DNA of 64,000 bases from Rhabditoides inermis (taxonomy: Eukaryota > Nematoda > Chromadorea > Rhabditida > Rhabditidae), in assembly GCA_963966185.1 (NCBI GenBank), contig CAWZYM010000214.1, forward strand, positions 507,501-571,500, written 5' to 3'. Below are positions 1 through 11,817 of the stretch, piece after piece (position 1 is the first letter of the stretch; each line of letters starts with the position of its first letter). Both the position numbers and the translations under genes were made by a program. The notes under the pieces were generated by a model. The model saw only the letters and a program-made list of their open reading frames with translations. It made no database searches and was not told where the DNA came from.

Positions 1-346
1 TTGTCAGACAGTTTTTCTTCATTTTCAGCTTGAGAATGATTGTAGTGAACTCATTACTACATACTTCGTAGTTTTGTAAAACACCGATGTCTACCTACTA
101 TCACTAAATCCACTTGATAATATGATAATCTCTCCTTATTTTTAACTGTGACATAAGTAATAATGATGACAATTTGAATAATTAGAAACATTAGCAGGTC
201 CCCATAGAACTTAAAAAATAAATACTTATCTCCTTTGTAACTATATTCACCATATCGAAACTCGTTATGTAGAGAGGGTTTCTTTCATAATGTTCCGCAA
301 TTGTAACGAATTTCCAAAAAACTCTATGCAAAAGGTTGAATCAATC

Positions 347-458
347 GTATCGGTGTTCTATAATGTTTTTCGTTTAAAGTGTATTTGAACGAAAAACATT
401 ATAGAACACCGATACAAAAAAGTTTAGACGTTCACATATGTATATGTGAACGTCTAAA
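347..458. repeat. Two adjacent perfect palindromes
   Basis: A perfect 28-bp stem (347-374 pairing with 388-415, 13-nt loop) is followed within 7 bp by a perfect 16-bp stem (423-438 pairing with 443-458, 4-nt loop). The arms carry no mismatch that I can see, so the pair arose recently or is maintained. It lies about 1.4 kb upstream of the first receptor gene. No reading frame crosses it. It could be a small fold-back element or a hairpin RNA source; which one is not decidable from sequence. Confidence 0.8.
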
Positions 459-731
459 GTTTTTTTGTTCACCGCATTATTGATGATCGTTGCGAAAATG
501 ATTGTGAATTGTAGCTGTTGTGAGTTGTTATACAACATATTCTAGTCAAACGTTCATACATAGTTCGAAGTTTTCTTGAGATTAGTTTTTTTTTTCGTTC
601 AATCAGCCTTGCTTCAATTTTGAATGACTCGCGCGCTTTTTATGATAACTAACTTCCACGCAAGACTATTCTGCGAACCACGAGATATAAACTTTGTGCA
701 AAGATTACTTTCTTTGAAAATGGCTGGTCAG

Positions 732-810
<79 letters not shown>
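732..810. repeat. TA dinucleotide microsatellite
   Basis: About 39 uninterrupted TA units. The surrounding 1-1150 is AT-rich and holds nothing coding that I can support apart from the palindromes at 347-458. Confidence 0.95.
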
Positions 811-811
<1 letters not shown>

Positions 812-1150
812 GTACGCAGTCAACACACATACGCCGTGTCTGCACTAGTTATACCAGATTTTTCAGCGGCTTCACTGCCCAATAATCTGAAAAGTAGATC
901 GACTTGTAAGGGGTTTTTATCTTGGTACTCATCTTGATATGATATCTAGTTAAATAAATTCAAAAGGTAATATAATATGATGATATTATGACGATTATGA
1001 TGTTTATTCATATTATGATGTGTGTTATATGTAGTTTAGCTATCATACATAGTTCTGTTTTATCGTCTTTATATAAGTAGTTTGTGATTTCAAAGTTATG
1101 ACGGATTTATGACGAAGAGAAAGTTAATTTATGTAGACTTCCATTCACTT

Positions 1151-1536
1151 AAAGGAACAGTGGCGACTTGATTCTGCCACTAGCTCTCTTGAACGCGCAT
1201 TACAACTCATGCAAAACATTTGCCGTCGACAGGACTCGAACCGGCGAGGTCTGTGCCACTACGGCGCACACAAGCATTGAGCCACATAGTAAGCGAACGG
1301 GCTTCTTTCGTCTGGGATTGTCTCTTCTCTCGTCATTTCTGTAGTATTGAAGAGTTCAACGGAATGGAAGTCGTGGCGGGACCAATTTTGAGTTTGAAAC
1401 AAAATGTTGCAACAGCGAGTTGCAACATTTGAAAGCAACGGATAATCGTTGTTCTTTCTCACAAATCGATTAAGATTTGGGTTAATATGATTCTTTCAAA
1501 CTATCCGAGTCAAAAATAAGTCGCCAGTGTACCTTT
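1151..1536 (-). mobile_element. TTAA-flanked TIR element with tRNA-like core (copy 1)
   Basis: The ends read AGGAACAGTGGCGACTT and, inverted, AGGTACACTGGCGACTT. Each is flanked by TTAA, the target of piggyBac-type insertion. Inside, on the minus strand, is a tRNA-like stretch (about 1290-1222) with a TGGCTCA A-box-like motif and a perfect GGTTCGAGTCC B box. There is no transposase, so the element is non-autonomous. Related copies lie at 20285-20638 and 21278-21659, with partial ones at 14811-14965, 36927-37149 and 51402-51911. Confidence 0.7.
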
Positions 1537-1846
1537 AACGTAACTGTTTGAAGCTGAAAAAATTTGCATCTGCATCTGTCGTTTAGTAAAATTAATTCAT
1601 TTCCGTTCGAAACCTCATTTCCAAAGCTGCCGTTGATACCTTTTTCGCTTATTAGAAATCGTAACAATACATCACCTCTGTATCACCTTCTGTTTGCACT
1701 ACGCTCCATTCTTAATCATTTTCTGATAACTACTTACATATTAGATCGTGTGCAAAAACTTCCATTATAATGCAATGAGTTATTGTGATGTGAGCCGTGA
1801 GTCCAATCTCTGTCTTGTATTTGCAGGTTGCATTTTCAGAACTCGA

Positions 1847-4654
1847 ATGCAAACAAATATCAAGATGGTTCAAGGATTATATCTGGGCGAACTTGTTTTG
1901 ATCAGTCCAACTGTGCCTTTCGGACTGTTCACGTTGTATACAACGGCTACTAATGCAACTATACACATCAATTTTCGGTGAGTTTTTTTCAAAAACTATT
2001 TCAGTGCTCTAAAGTATCTCACTCTTACAGTACTCTTCTTGTTTTCTCTATTTTCGGTATAATTTGCAACACTCTCCTGAGAATCGTCTACATTATTTCG
2101 TTGATTATACTCATGGAGGTTTGTCTGTGAAAAAAATCGAAGAAAAATAAATACTTCAGGATTTGCTCACTGACTACTCGTATTTATTCGATCAATTGAC
2201 GTTGCCTTTTTACCTCATGAATTTTATTGGATTCACGATGTTGTTGTGTGAAAGGGTTCACGCCACGTATGCCAGGCACGTTTTGTGCATCATATTTTTG
2301 AACCTGTAACGTTCATTAGAATGACATCTTTTCGTAAACATAACACATGTTTATTATTCGTGTTCAGAGATGCGTATGAGAAGAACGCTTCGATATATCG
2401 CTTCATTGCCGTCTTTGTGAGTCGTTCACCTTAAAAAAAATTGTTTTTTGTGTTATGACTTTCCGTGAGAAAGACCTTGTATTTTTCTTGAACAAATGAT
2501 CATTTTAGTAAACAAATGGCGAGAAAATCACACCATACTTAAGCTCCATAGTAGCGAGAATGAGGGAGATCGAAACCCAACTTTTTCGAGTCAGTTAGAA
2601 ATTAATGATCTTACGTGAATAAATCAAGTACGAGGATCATAGAACGCCTTTTAACGTTAAACTTTGCAACCTTGAACAGCAGAACCTGCGAAGAGCACGG
2701 TTGAAGGTACATATGCAATAGTTTAATAGCTGCACGCCATCTAAATTAAAGAAACTGAAAGTAACTGAAAGATGGAGTCACAAAAACTGTTTGAGATCTT
2801 CTTGGTGGCAGCAATGACAGTGATCTTCAACCTGGGAGAACAGTTCCAGCATGTCATACTCATTCTACTCATGCTCATCAGCACCTCCATGATTGTGGTG
2901 AGATAGATATAGTCGCTGCCTGGAGGATAGTTTCTGTTATTACCAGCCGGTGTCAGTTGGCGAAACTCAGTTTCGAGCGAGAGAGGTCAGACAGCGCGGG
3001 AGCGGCTCGAGTGTGGCGCGGCCTCTTTGATTCGCATGCCGGCTTCTTTGATCGATATTATCGTTTGAAAGCGCGCGATTGGGTCTCTCTCCCAGGATAA
3101 TATTATATATTGTTCAATGTTCGCAATAAGTTGCGCGCTGTGGGGTAGATCGGTGAGAGACGGAGAGTCAGCTCTCGGCAATCATGCGCAAAACAAGAGA
3201 GACAGACGGTTATGGCACCGTATTTCGAACTGCAAGCGAGCTAAATCAAAAACTATCGCTTTGGCGCAGTATGTTTATTGATTTACAATTTCCAGACGTA
3301 CACTTCATCATTCATTTGACATTCATTTGGTAGAAATGATCTGACTTTCATTCCACTTTCAGCTCGCTTTCTATTTGATGCGACTCAATAGGACGATTTA
3401 CGCTGGCAGGCATACCAATGCACTTCAGCTCAGTGCAAAGTCGGTGACATTTGTATCATTGTTTTCGTGTATGCGAAATGTTAGTATTATGGAATTTGTG
3501 AAGGAAGTAGAATAGTGTAAATGTGACAGTGACAGGTGTGAATGGGAAATCTGTTTGTGGAAAGTTGAATACTCTCAAAGTCATACATCATACATCACAT
3601 TTCAGATACCAGACGCGGGAGAATCTGCAGTCTCTCTCGCATATCATGAGCATCATTGTCAACGAATGCGTGTGCAGAACACTCATTTCCATAACCTCCA
3701 TATACATGTGGTGAGTTTATGTACTTCTTTCTATCCTTCTTTATTTTTCACACACTGATTCATTTCACATTCTTTCTCGAAAAAAAATCATCCTTCTTTT
3801 TCAGTACAGTTGCTTTAAGACTGTATGTCAAACAAATTCCACGGAAAACCGTGCAGAAGTCGAGTTTTGAGTTGTTGTATTGTACCTTCTTCCTCATGAT
3901 TTTTTCTTTTCACAAGTATTTATCTTCAAAATCGTACATTTCAGGTTCTTCGTGGGACGATACGAGCAGACCGAATTTCTGTTGGTTTATGAGTTCTGCT
4001 ATAATTATGTGAGTTGAATGATTTGAGGTCGTATATTTATAGGGTTGTTTTCACATTTGAAAACACTTCTGTTTGTGTTCTCGTGTGCGCGCATCGTTCG
4101 CGTCACGCTCAGAAATGAAATTTGCGCCCAAAATTATCTGTGCGAACGATTTGGAAAGGGACAAACAGCGAGAATGCAACATGTGACAGAAAAAACCTCG
4201 GAAACCGTTCCCTTTTGAGAGAAAAAACACACCCAAACATTGAGAAAAAACAATAGTAAACGCGTGAACATCTCTGCTCCATCATGATAATTGGCGTCTA
4301 CTAAAACTACTGTTCCTTCGAAAATGGGTTTAAAAGCTGATTCCCTCGTCTACGAGCTGATTAAATTAGTATCGGGCTGAAATAAAACAACATTACCAAT
4401 CCTATATCCTATGTCAGCTCGCCGGCTACGAGCGTCTGTTCTTCGTGTCGTGCCTGCTCTTCCGCAGCAAGCCCTGTCGCACACGGATCAACAGCGGAAT
4501 GCGCTACCTCCGGAGCTCCAGCGTGGCCCAGTCGGGCTCCGAAAAGGTGCGTACCGTACCAATTTGTTCATAAATAATAATGTTATAAGCATACCATTAT
4601 CATAATTAATTTTGAGAAAGGGTGGAGGGAGAGGAGAAAGAGGAGAGAGAGAGT

Positions 4655-4734
<80 letters not shown>

Positions 4735-4735
4735 A

Positions 4736-4767
<32 letters not shown>

Positions 4768-4924
4768 CGATCCCTTCCAGACCACCGTGCGCACTCCCTC
4801 TGTCGCATCGGTGTCCCACTCGCACATCGCGGCTCTCCAGTCCAACTGGGACGAGCTCTACAACCAGAGGCTCAAGCAGGCCGCCCGACACAACCTGCCC
4901 GCCAAGTTCCTCCACATTAGCTGA
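1847..4924 (+). CDS. Sre/Srab-like 7TM chemoreceptor G1
   Basis: Predicted seven-transmembrane nematode chemoreceptor, expected in sensory cilia and coupled to G proteins. I read ten exons: 1847-1977, 2031-2118, 2160-2275, 2368-2416, 2796-2897, 3363-3439, 3606-3710, 3945-4008, 4418-4546 and 4781-4924. Phases agree throughout and give about 334 residues. Family marks are LLCERVHATY after TM3, KYQTRENLQSLSHIM before TM6, NECVCR in TM6 and LAGYERLFFVSCLLF in TM7. The intron after 2275 uses a GC donor. The acceptor of exon 5 is TTTGAG where the block-B copy has TTTCAG; an in-frame alternative acceptor at 2771 would add eight residues. The last intron holds a GA microsatellite. The gene may be weakened by the splice change but has no frame break. 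Family assignment rests on motif memory; Srab is the main alternative to Sre. Confidence 0.72.
4622..4770. repeat. GA microsatellite inside last intron of G1
   Basis: An almost pure GA tract ending 10 bp before the exon at 4781. The equivalent intron of the block-B copy has a shorter tract (25482-25534), so the tract length has changed since the duplication. Confidence 0.9.
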
Positions 4925-5748
4925 TGCGGATAGATAAACGTTTTGTAAAGTGTCAGCATCAATTATTTGCATGGTGGGGAAACCAAATGAGAAATATTAC
5001 GTTTACATTATATACCTCGTGCAATCTGTCATCCCAATTCCTGTTTTAGTAATGAAGAGTTATGTTACTCGTGTCGTTCAGAATGTAAGACTACAAACAT
5101 CTTTGTAGGTAGCGTGTGTGGTTATCAACAGCTTCTAGTTGAATGCTTCCACCCACGAAACACGTGATTCGAGGACTCGGCCGGCTGGAACGAGCTATTC
5201 GATAGTGCACCCGCTGAGAGTGAATGAATCACCACTAACTACCGTATCCCTGCTCCATGAACAAACATGTTTTGTTGGCATTTTTATTCATTTATAATGG
5301 AGAAAAAAGACATAACACATCTATACTAGATGAATGTGCTGCACAGGTGTGGGAGATTATTACATCGGATTTACCTATTCCTACACACTGCTTTGCTTAC
5401 TATTTGAACATGTTGTATCACCTTGTTTTGGTATTACTTCGTTTTTCTCACAGAGTTGTTGTTTATGATGCGGCGTGTTCGTTACACACGCACACTTCTT
5501 ACGTCTTGGCTGCTGCGCAAAACAGAGTGCGAGCGCTTGCTAAACTTTAACTATCCTTATCGAACTGAGTATAAATTAGCAGTAAACATCACGAAATAGC
5601 GCGACGGTGAGCGTACCTAAAACTTCCGGGATTACCACGCTACACGTGCTGAGCATCGCTTCATTCAATCTTCACATGAACATGTACCACTGTCAAATTT
5701 CGTGCGCGCAGCGTGAGATTTTACCTGAACAAGGTTTATAGGTTCTCT

Positions 5749-5801
<53 letters not shown>

Positions 5802-6124
5802 CCCGCGCATCGTCCCTTTGCCAACGGCACGCCACTCAATCTTATACTAGTGAGAGAGCACGCAGGGAAGAGAGAGCGCAGATTAGTGGGAAACTGAAAT
5901 TGTACTCTGATGATGGTCCGATGGTCGTTTTTTGCAGCCAAAAGATGTACGTATAGATTTTGTTCAACCTACATTTTAAAGACCATTCCCTCGTGCATCT
6001 ACTATTAAAATCAACAGAGATAGGACTATGTGATGTTGTATTTTTGTACCATGTCATGGCTTTTTTTTAAATCTGTTACGTTGAACATGAATAAATACAC
6101 TATTCTTCTGATTCAGTAGACGCG
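4925..6124. other. Intergenic spacer shared with block B
   Basis: No gene seen. The sequence is closely repeated at 25692-26887, and part of it appears inverted at 52190-52530. A CT tract (5750-5799) is long here and nearly absent at 26553-26562. The 400 bp before the ATG at 6125 should hold the promoter of G2, but I recognise no specific motif. Confidence 0.7.
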
Positions 6125-7406
6125 ATGTCTCCCTCACTTGTTCGCATACTTGAAATATCGTTTATCATCTGGACTATTCCACTCGGAGTACTTGCGATAT
6201 ATCTTCAATACACCTATACAAAGGTTCATCGAAACTTCAGGTGAGATAGCGAAGTGTTTTTTTAAATTAAATTTCTACTTATTTTTTTAGAATACTTTTG
6301 ACTTTGTCTTCTGGTGGTATTGTTTTGAATACAATAGGAAGACTAACAATTATTGTTGACAATCTTGTTCTGCGAACACAGTACGAAACAACGATCATGG
6401 ATCCGTTCACTCTTATCTGCTTCGAAGTGAACTACGTCTCATTCTTCATGTTGTTATTCGAAAGACTGTTCGCGACTCGAATGCGAGCTCATTATGAAAA
6501 CTTTTTCAAAACGTCTACGTATATCACTCTATTCTCACTGGTACAACGATTTGGCTTGATAAATGTTTGATTTATCACATTTTCAGATCTTGATAGTAGG
6601 CGTTATGTACATATTGTTCACTTCGGGTAAATTACGATTTCCTAACTATATACACGTGCAATGTTTTAGAAAATATTCGGGTTCAAATGTTCATGATTTT
6701 CATTTTCGTAATACTCGTTTTGCTGGAAATTCTCCTCGGCTTCAAACTACTACGTTATAACACGCGAATATACGAACAACGTCACTCCAGGATGTTGCAA
6801 CTCACGGAAAAGTGAGAAGAAATCAAACAATAAGTGGATAAAATCTGTAATAATAGTGGATAAGAGTTGATAATATAGTTATATGATATCATAATATCAT
6901 TATAATCAATGTTCAGGTATCAAACGGCAGAAACGATCCGAGCCGTGCGCTATATCATGCCGATATTCGTCAACGAAGCGATGTGCCGCGTCGCTGTCAT
7001 CGTCATCTTCTTCTATCGCGCATTTTTCGTGAATGACACTAACGTGACAGGACTACAGATTTACCAGACAGGGTATAACTTTGTGAGTGTTCTTGATTAT
7101 TGAATCGATAGGTGTGACCATTTTAGATCGCTGGATTTGAACGTCTTTTTTTCGTCTCTTGTCTTGTTTTTAACAACAATGAAACCAAGTCGTTTTTTAC
7201 TCGCATATTGGGTAGACTCCGTATTCAACCACAGAGCGAGCAGAGAAGTGACAATGTAATGAGTTCAAAAAAACTACAGGACATAAAATACAGCGTTTTT
7301 GTAGGTGTATGCTGTGGCTGCAACCACACAGAAGACCACACAGTCCTACTTCGCAAACATGCAAGCCGACTGGGATCAGCAATTCGAAAAACGCATTGGA
7401 ACATAA
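6125..7406 (+). CDS. Sre/Srab-like 7TM chemoreceptor G2
   Basis: Intact predicted chemoreceptor of 314 residues. Exons: 6125-6240, 6291-6540, 6587-6626, 6670-6811, 6917-7082, 7127-7255 and 7305-7406, with all phases consistent. TM1 lies in exon 1 (IIWTIPLGVLAIYL). TM2 and TM3 lie in exon 2, ending in LLFERLFATRMRAHYE. Exons 3-4 give TM4 and TM5 and the LQLTEK loop. Exon 5 carries YQTAETIRAVRYIMPIFVNE and TM6; exon 6 carries IAGFERLFFVSCLVF (TM7). The tail ends with a YF..MQ.DW motif like those of Sre proteins. Donor 6541 (GTACAA) is weak but is also present in the paralog at 26888-28165, so it is probably functional. An AATAAA lies just after the stop. The start was chosen as the first ATG giving the paralogous TM1. 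Confidence 0.8.
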
Positions 7407-7589
7407 GTGAAAATAAAGGAGCGTCATTTTTGTAGTGTTTTTCATTCATATGTCTGACATTTACACATTTACCATGTCTGACAATTACACATTTACCAAA
7501 ACCCCGGCCGTGGTGGGCCATTATAAATCACCAGCGAACCAACAGAAAACCCAATAGAATACTCAAACTAACTCAAACTAGTTTTGAGA

Positions 7590-9977
7590 GCAGAAAAATA
7601 TGTGAAAATATAAATATTCAAGTACCATATAACAATGACCATATAAGTAAATCTTGTGGAAAGTCGAGATGTGCCATCTGTCCAAAAATACGTTTCAATA
7701 ATCGTGTTACTAGTAATGCTACAGGACGTACAATTTTCAGTAACAAAGATGCGACAACATGTTGTTCCACCAAAACGTGATCTAGATGATAACCTGGATG
7801 CGTACGCGTTATTGGTGATGCTTGTCAACGCGTACGCATCCACGGGACCACCGAAACCCGTGTTGTTGGAACTCGCAGTAGGCATTGTATCACTGTATTT
7901 CACCGTATCCCACCGTAATTCACGTAATCGATAATGTGTGCTACTTGATTCGAGATAAATATTCTGATTCCGATTCTGATATGATAACCTGTAATCGATG
8001 CAAGTTATGTACAGTATGTAGGTGAAACTACCACAGCTTTGAAACAACAAATGTCTTCGCATCGCCACAGTTTCAAAAATGTTATTCTAAATACTTATTT
8101 GAGTAAGCACTTTAAAACTTTGGATTATGATCCAGAAGATTTCTCCATAGATATTCTTGACAGCGCGGAAGAAAATCGTGACAAAACAACGCTTCATGAA
8201 AAAGAACAGTTTTGGATTCGAATGATGGTTACTGCATATCCCTTTGGACTCAATGATCAAATAAAAGGACTTGGAAACAACTCGGATTTGAGTATTCAAA
8301 ATTGTAACATTAAAGCGCACCCCTACTTCTCTATGCAAATCAAAAATGTCAGTAGAAAACTCCGTGGAAAAAAGAGAAGGAGTCGGCCAGCGCATCATGA
8401 ATTATTATCGATATCAGATTTGTCTGCGGAAGTTCATAGGAAGTGGTTATTCATTGCACAACTTTTTCAAAAATGTTTCACAAAATAATACTGAAAAGTT
8501 GATTGATTTCATGATAAACAGTTCCGATTTCAATAACTTGAATCATCTCACTCAACTTAAAATATTTGCTGGAACGTGTAAATCTTTAGTGAAACTAAAA
8601 AATGCACAACAAACAGTTAGACGCTTTTACAATTTGAAAACTAATTACGATGGAAAATTCCTGGAAAATGTGAATATTGCGAAATTAATCAATCGTAGCT
8701 TCCGTAGTATATATACACGAGAACAAATTTAAAATGATAAAAATGTGTTGAATACTAGAATACTTTACCAATACGATCTTCCAATCTCTTCTGTAGTTTG
8801 TAACTATAACCGCTTTCTTAAAACATTAACCACAAAACGAATACGTGAAACTTCACTAGGCGACCGCTTGTGTGGTTCAAAGTATTCCAAATATGAAGAT
8901 TCTCACCATGAACATATGGTCACTGGTAATTTAAATATTATTGAAGACATGTATTTGAGAACAATAATGCTGAAAGGTACAAAGTTCAGAACACCGAAAC
9001 CAGTTAACAGAATCGAAAGTCTTTAAACTATTCTAGAACATGTAACCACGCATTTTGATAAACTTCAGAAAACTTATAACTATCTGCTAAATACTTTTGA
9101 AGTTTTTTCGTCACGAGTACACCAAACTATTTTAAACAAACAACATAAGGACCTCTATTGTGCTGATTTTGCTAGTCTGTTCACAAATCTTCCCCATAAA
9201 GTTGTCATGCAGAATATGTTCAAACTTGTAGACTTATGTTGCAATAGCGCGAAAAGCTACATTATTTCCGGTAATAAAAAAACATATTATTCAAACGATG
9301 AGAATAATGCAAAAAGAAATAAAGATACACCAGTAGATGTGAAATTCATGATTCAATACATTTTTCACAACAGCTTTGCAATTTATATGGTTACACTTTT
9401 CAAGCAGACTTCCGGTATCCCTCAGGAAAACAATGCGTCTCCATCGTTTGCAGACTTGACCCTTTCCTTCATGGAATTCGAATACGTTAAAGCAAAAGAA
9501 AATGTTTTTAAATCTGGTTTCAAAGCATATATGGATGATTTCTTGATTGTCCATAATCCTTCAAATGATGCTTTGCAGAGAACAGTTGACTGTGTATACC
9601 ATAGTTTCCTCACACTAGAACAAACGAATATCGCACCAAATAATGCAATCTTCTTGGATTTGATTATTTCAAAGACACATAACCAGTTCTCAGTGGAATT
9701 ATATAACAAGACAGATGATTACAATTTCGAAGTAGTCAGATATCCGAATTACAATTCTAATATAAAGATGTCAGTGGGTTGGAACACAATGAATGGTGAA
9801 CTCACACGCATATTCAGAACATGCACAGAAACAGCTTCCTTTAAGGTTAGATGCAAACAGTTAGTGTGCAACTTTCTCAAAAATGAGTATCCGCAGAGAA
9901 AAGTAGAGTTAGAATTCTGTAAATTAGTTATGCGGAATAAATCAATGATGGTGAAACATAACATTCAGTGTGTCTGA
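7590..9977 (+). mobile_element. Degenerate Penelope-like element with N-terminal GIY-YIG (Naiad-like)
   Basis: Reading left to right there is a cysteine cluster (SCGKSRCAIC, about 7650), a CCSTKNVIYMITC segment, then YVGETTTALKQQMSSHRHSF and LHEKEQFWIRMM. These are the GIY-YIG nuclease signatures, with Arg replaced by Gln before MSSHRHS and the catalytic Glu kept. A reverse transcriptase follows, with ADFASLFTNLP (motif A), SGIPQENNASPSFADL (motif B) and YMDDFL (motif C, about 9527). Nuclease-before-RT order is the permuted arrangement described for Naiad/Chlamys Penelope-like elements. The copy is dead: a 184-bp insertion splits the nuclease, frames shift near 8010 and 8400-8480, and in-frame stops lie at 8730-8732 and 9024-9026. 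The RT part (about 9027-9977) is open. Outer ends were not found. Confidence 0.75.
7786..7991. mobile_element. 184-bp insertion with 11-bp direct repeats
   Basis: The 11-mer ATGATAACCTG occurs at 7786-7796 and again at 7981-7991, and removing one copy plus the 184 bp between restores the GIY-YIG reading. The insert opens with a 13-bp stem (GGATGCGTACGCG, 7796-7808, paired with 7829-7841) around a 20-nt loop. The left part is also present at 28551 in block B, so insertion preceded the block duplication. An 11-bp duplication would suit a MULE-type or fold-back element; no transposase is visible. Confidence 0.65.
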
Positions 9978-10500
9978 TGTTCTATCACTAATCAAGTAAT
10001 TCTATTAACTATAGCGCGCCAAACTAGAACTGTCTGCTACTATGCCTCTCTCTTATCTCTCACTCATTACCCGCTGACCCACAGTCGCGCATTGTCTGCG
10101 CCCTTACTCGTTTCGCACCGATTGCCGGTGCCGCATCTAGTCTTCCCAGCACTTCTTCCCTCACAACGCCTCTTCCATATGAGTTCTTTTTGTTATTTTG
10201 ATCATTATTTTGTAATCTTTACTAACTAGTATATGTTTGTTGTTGTCCATGTCTTATGTGTTTGTGTTAACCCCTCATGCGTGGTCATCTCTGATGAGTG
10301 CTCCGCCTCGTATGAGACTGTCCAAACAATCCAGTCAGGTGGTAGGAGCCGAAACTGGGTTGTTCACCATCTCTTCCTTGGCACACTTTCACTTTCTCTA
10401 TATGTATTTATAATAACAGTGATGACAACAGTGAATAATAAGCTCACTGGCAGCTGTAAAATAAGAAAGCAGGGAGTTGTTGGGTAATCGGTGAGCCTTG
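9978..10500. other. Spacer upstream of the third receptor
   Basis: No gene seen. From about 10037 it matches 29184-29648 closely, including a stretch rich in CTCTC and a TTTGTTATTTTGATCATTATTTTG tract. It probably contained the promoter of the decayed receptor that follows. Confidence 0.6.
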
Positions 10501-11817
10501 ATGTCGTGTGTCGGTGTTATCCCGTATCACTACGAACTGCATGTGTGTGAGAAAGCTATGATAGGGTGGACGATTCCTGTTGGATGCGCTGCTATATACT
10601 TGCACAGTCCACGCAAACTTCAGGTTATTATTGTCTTTGGTATTCAAACTCATTAATCATCCAGAATGTTGCTTTTATTCTCATGCGTTGCAATTACACT
10701 CAATACGATTGCGAAAATAGTATTTCTAGTATTCGACATGAATACTACGACAATATTTGCGACGCAAAATGCAAGTAAATGATGATCGAAGAAAGCTTAC
10801 ATCAAAATGTTCAAATAGTTTACGTCAAGTTCACATTGTTATGCTATCTTGTCAATTTCATTTCCTTCATTCTTTCGATACTTGAGAAGACATTTACAAC
10901 GCATCAACGAGATAAATACGAACCATTCTCTAAGATGGCAGCAACGAAAACTGGCATGGTTCTGGTTAGTACACATCACTAACATTGTTATTTAACTGAA
11001 ATACATTACAGTCTGTCATCATTGCGTTTTCAACAGTTGTTTACACAATTAGTAAGTGATCAAACTTACTAATCTCACTCAATGCGAATTTAGATAAGAT
11101 TGTGCAAAATGTTTTTTGGGCATTTTCACTCTCATGATAGTTATCGGGAATTTGGAACTTGAACACGGAATAATTTGAAACGGCAAAAAAATATTTTCAG
11201 CTTGGATTCAAATTGATCAACTACAACAATAACGTTTACAAAGCGCGTCATTCAATAATGCTGCAACTGTCTGAAAGGAAATTGAATTCATTCTATTCAA
11301 TTATTAAATATATTCTAAAATATACTCTAGGTATCAAACAGCCGAGAACCATCGAGCAATTCGTTTCGTCATGCCTATCATCGTCAACGAAAGTGTAGTC
11401 CGGTCGATTATCATCAGTTTGACCATCATTCAACTGAGTCTACACGAATACTTTCCCTGGATCAATCAATACCATCAATACTTCTATCACTGTGAGTATA
11501 GGTGAAGAAAAATACTATAAATGTTACGGACGAATTTGGTGGTAAATATTGTAAAGTATTTTCGGATGATCGGCTATGAGCGCCTATTCTTCGTTTCTCG
11601 CATCACGTTTCGCGGTAAACGCATGAAAAAGGTCTACTCGTGGATTCTGAGAAGCCTGCGTATTCGCAAACTCTGCCCGACTCACACCGCCGACAACCAA
11701 CCGCAAGCCTTCCAACTATCCACATTATTCACCACTCAATCATACTTTGCTACTATGAAAAACGAATGGAACGAAGTCTATTCTCGGAGAGAAGAAACCC
11801 AAAAAACAACGGAATAA
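10501..11817 (+). pseudogene. Decayed Sre/Srab-like chemoreceptor (third gene, block A)
   Basis: Exons homologous to the other receptors are recognisable at 10501-10623, 10665-10774, 10819-10964, 11012-11051, about 11095-11175, 11201-11278, 11331-11491 and about 11566-11817. Motifs include NTIARIVF, LEKTFTTHQRDKYE, YQTAENHRAIRFVMPIIVNES and MIGYERLFFVSR. Disabling changes: a 14-bp deletion in exon 1 relative to 29649-29785 (frameshift), a frameshift with stop in exon 5 (around 11138), loss of the donor after 11278, a phase mismatch after 11491 and a CGG in place of CAG before the last exon. The 44-bp intron after 10774 is needed to keep frame and is conserved in block B. Confidence 0.75.

Noticed and set aside
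347..458. A rho-independent transcription terminator
   Set aside because: The second stem is followed by a T run, but the genome is eukaryotic and the stems are AT-rich.
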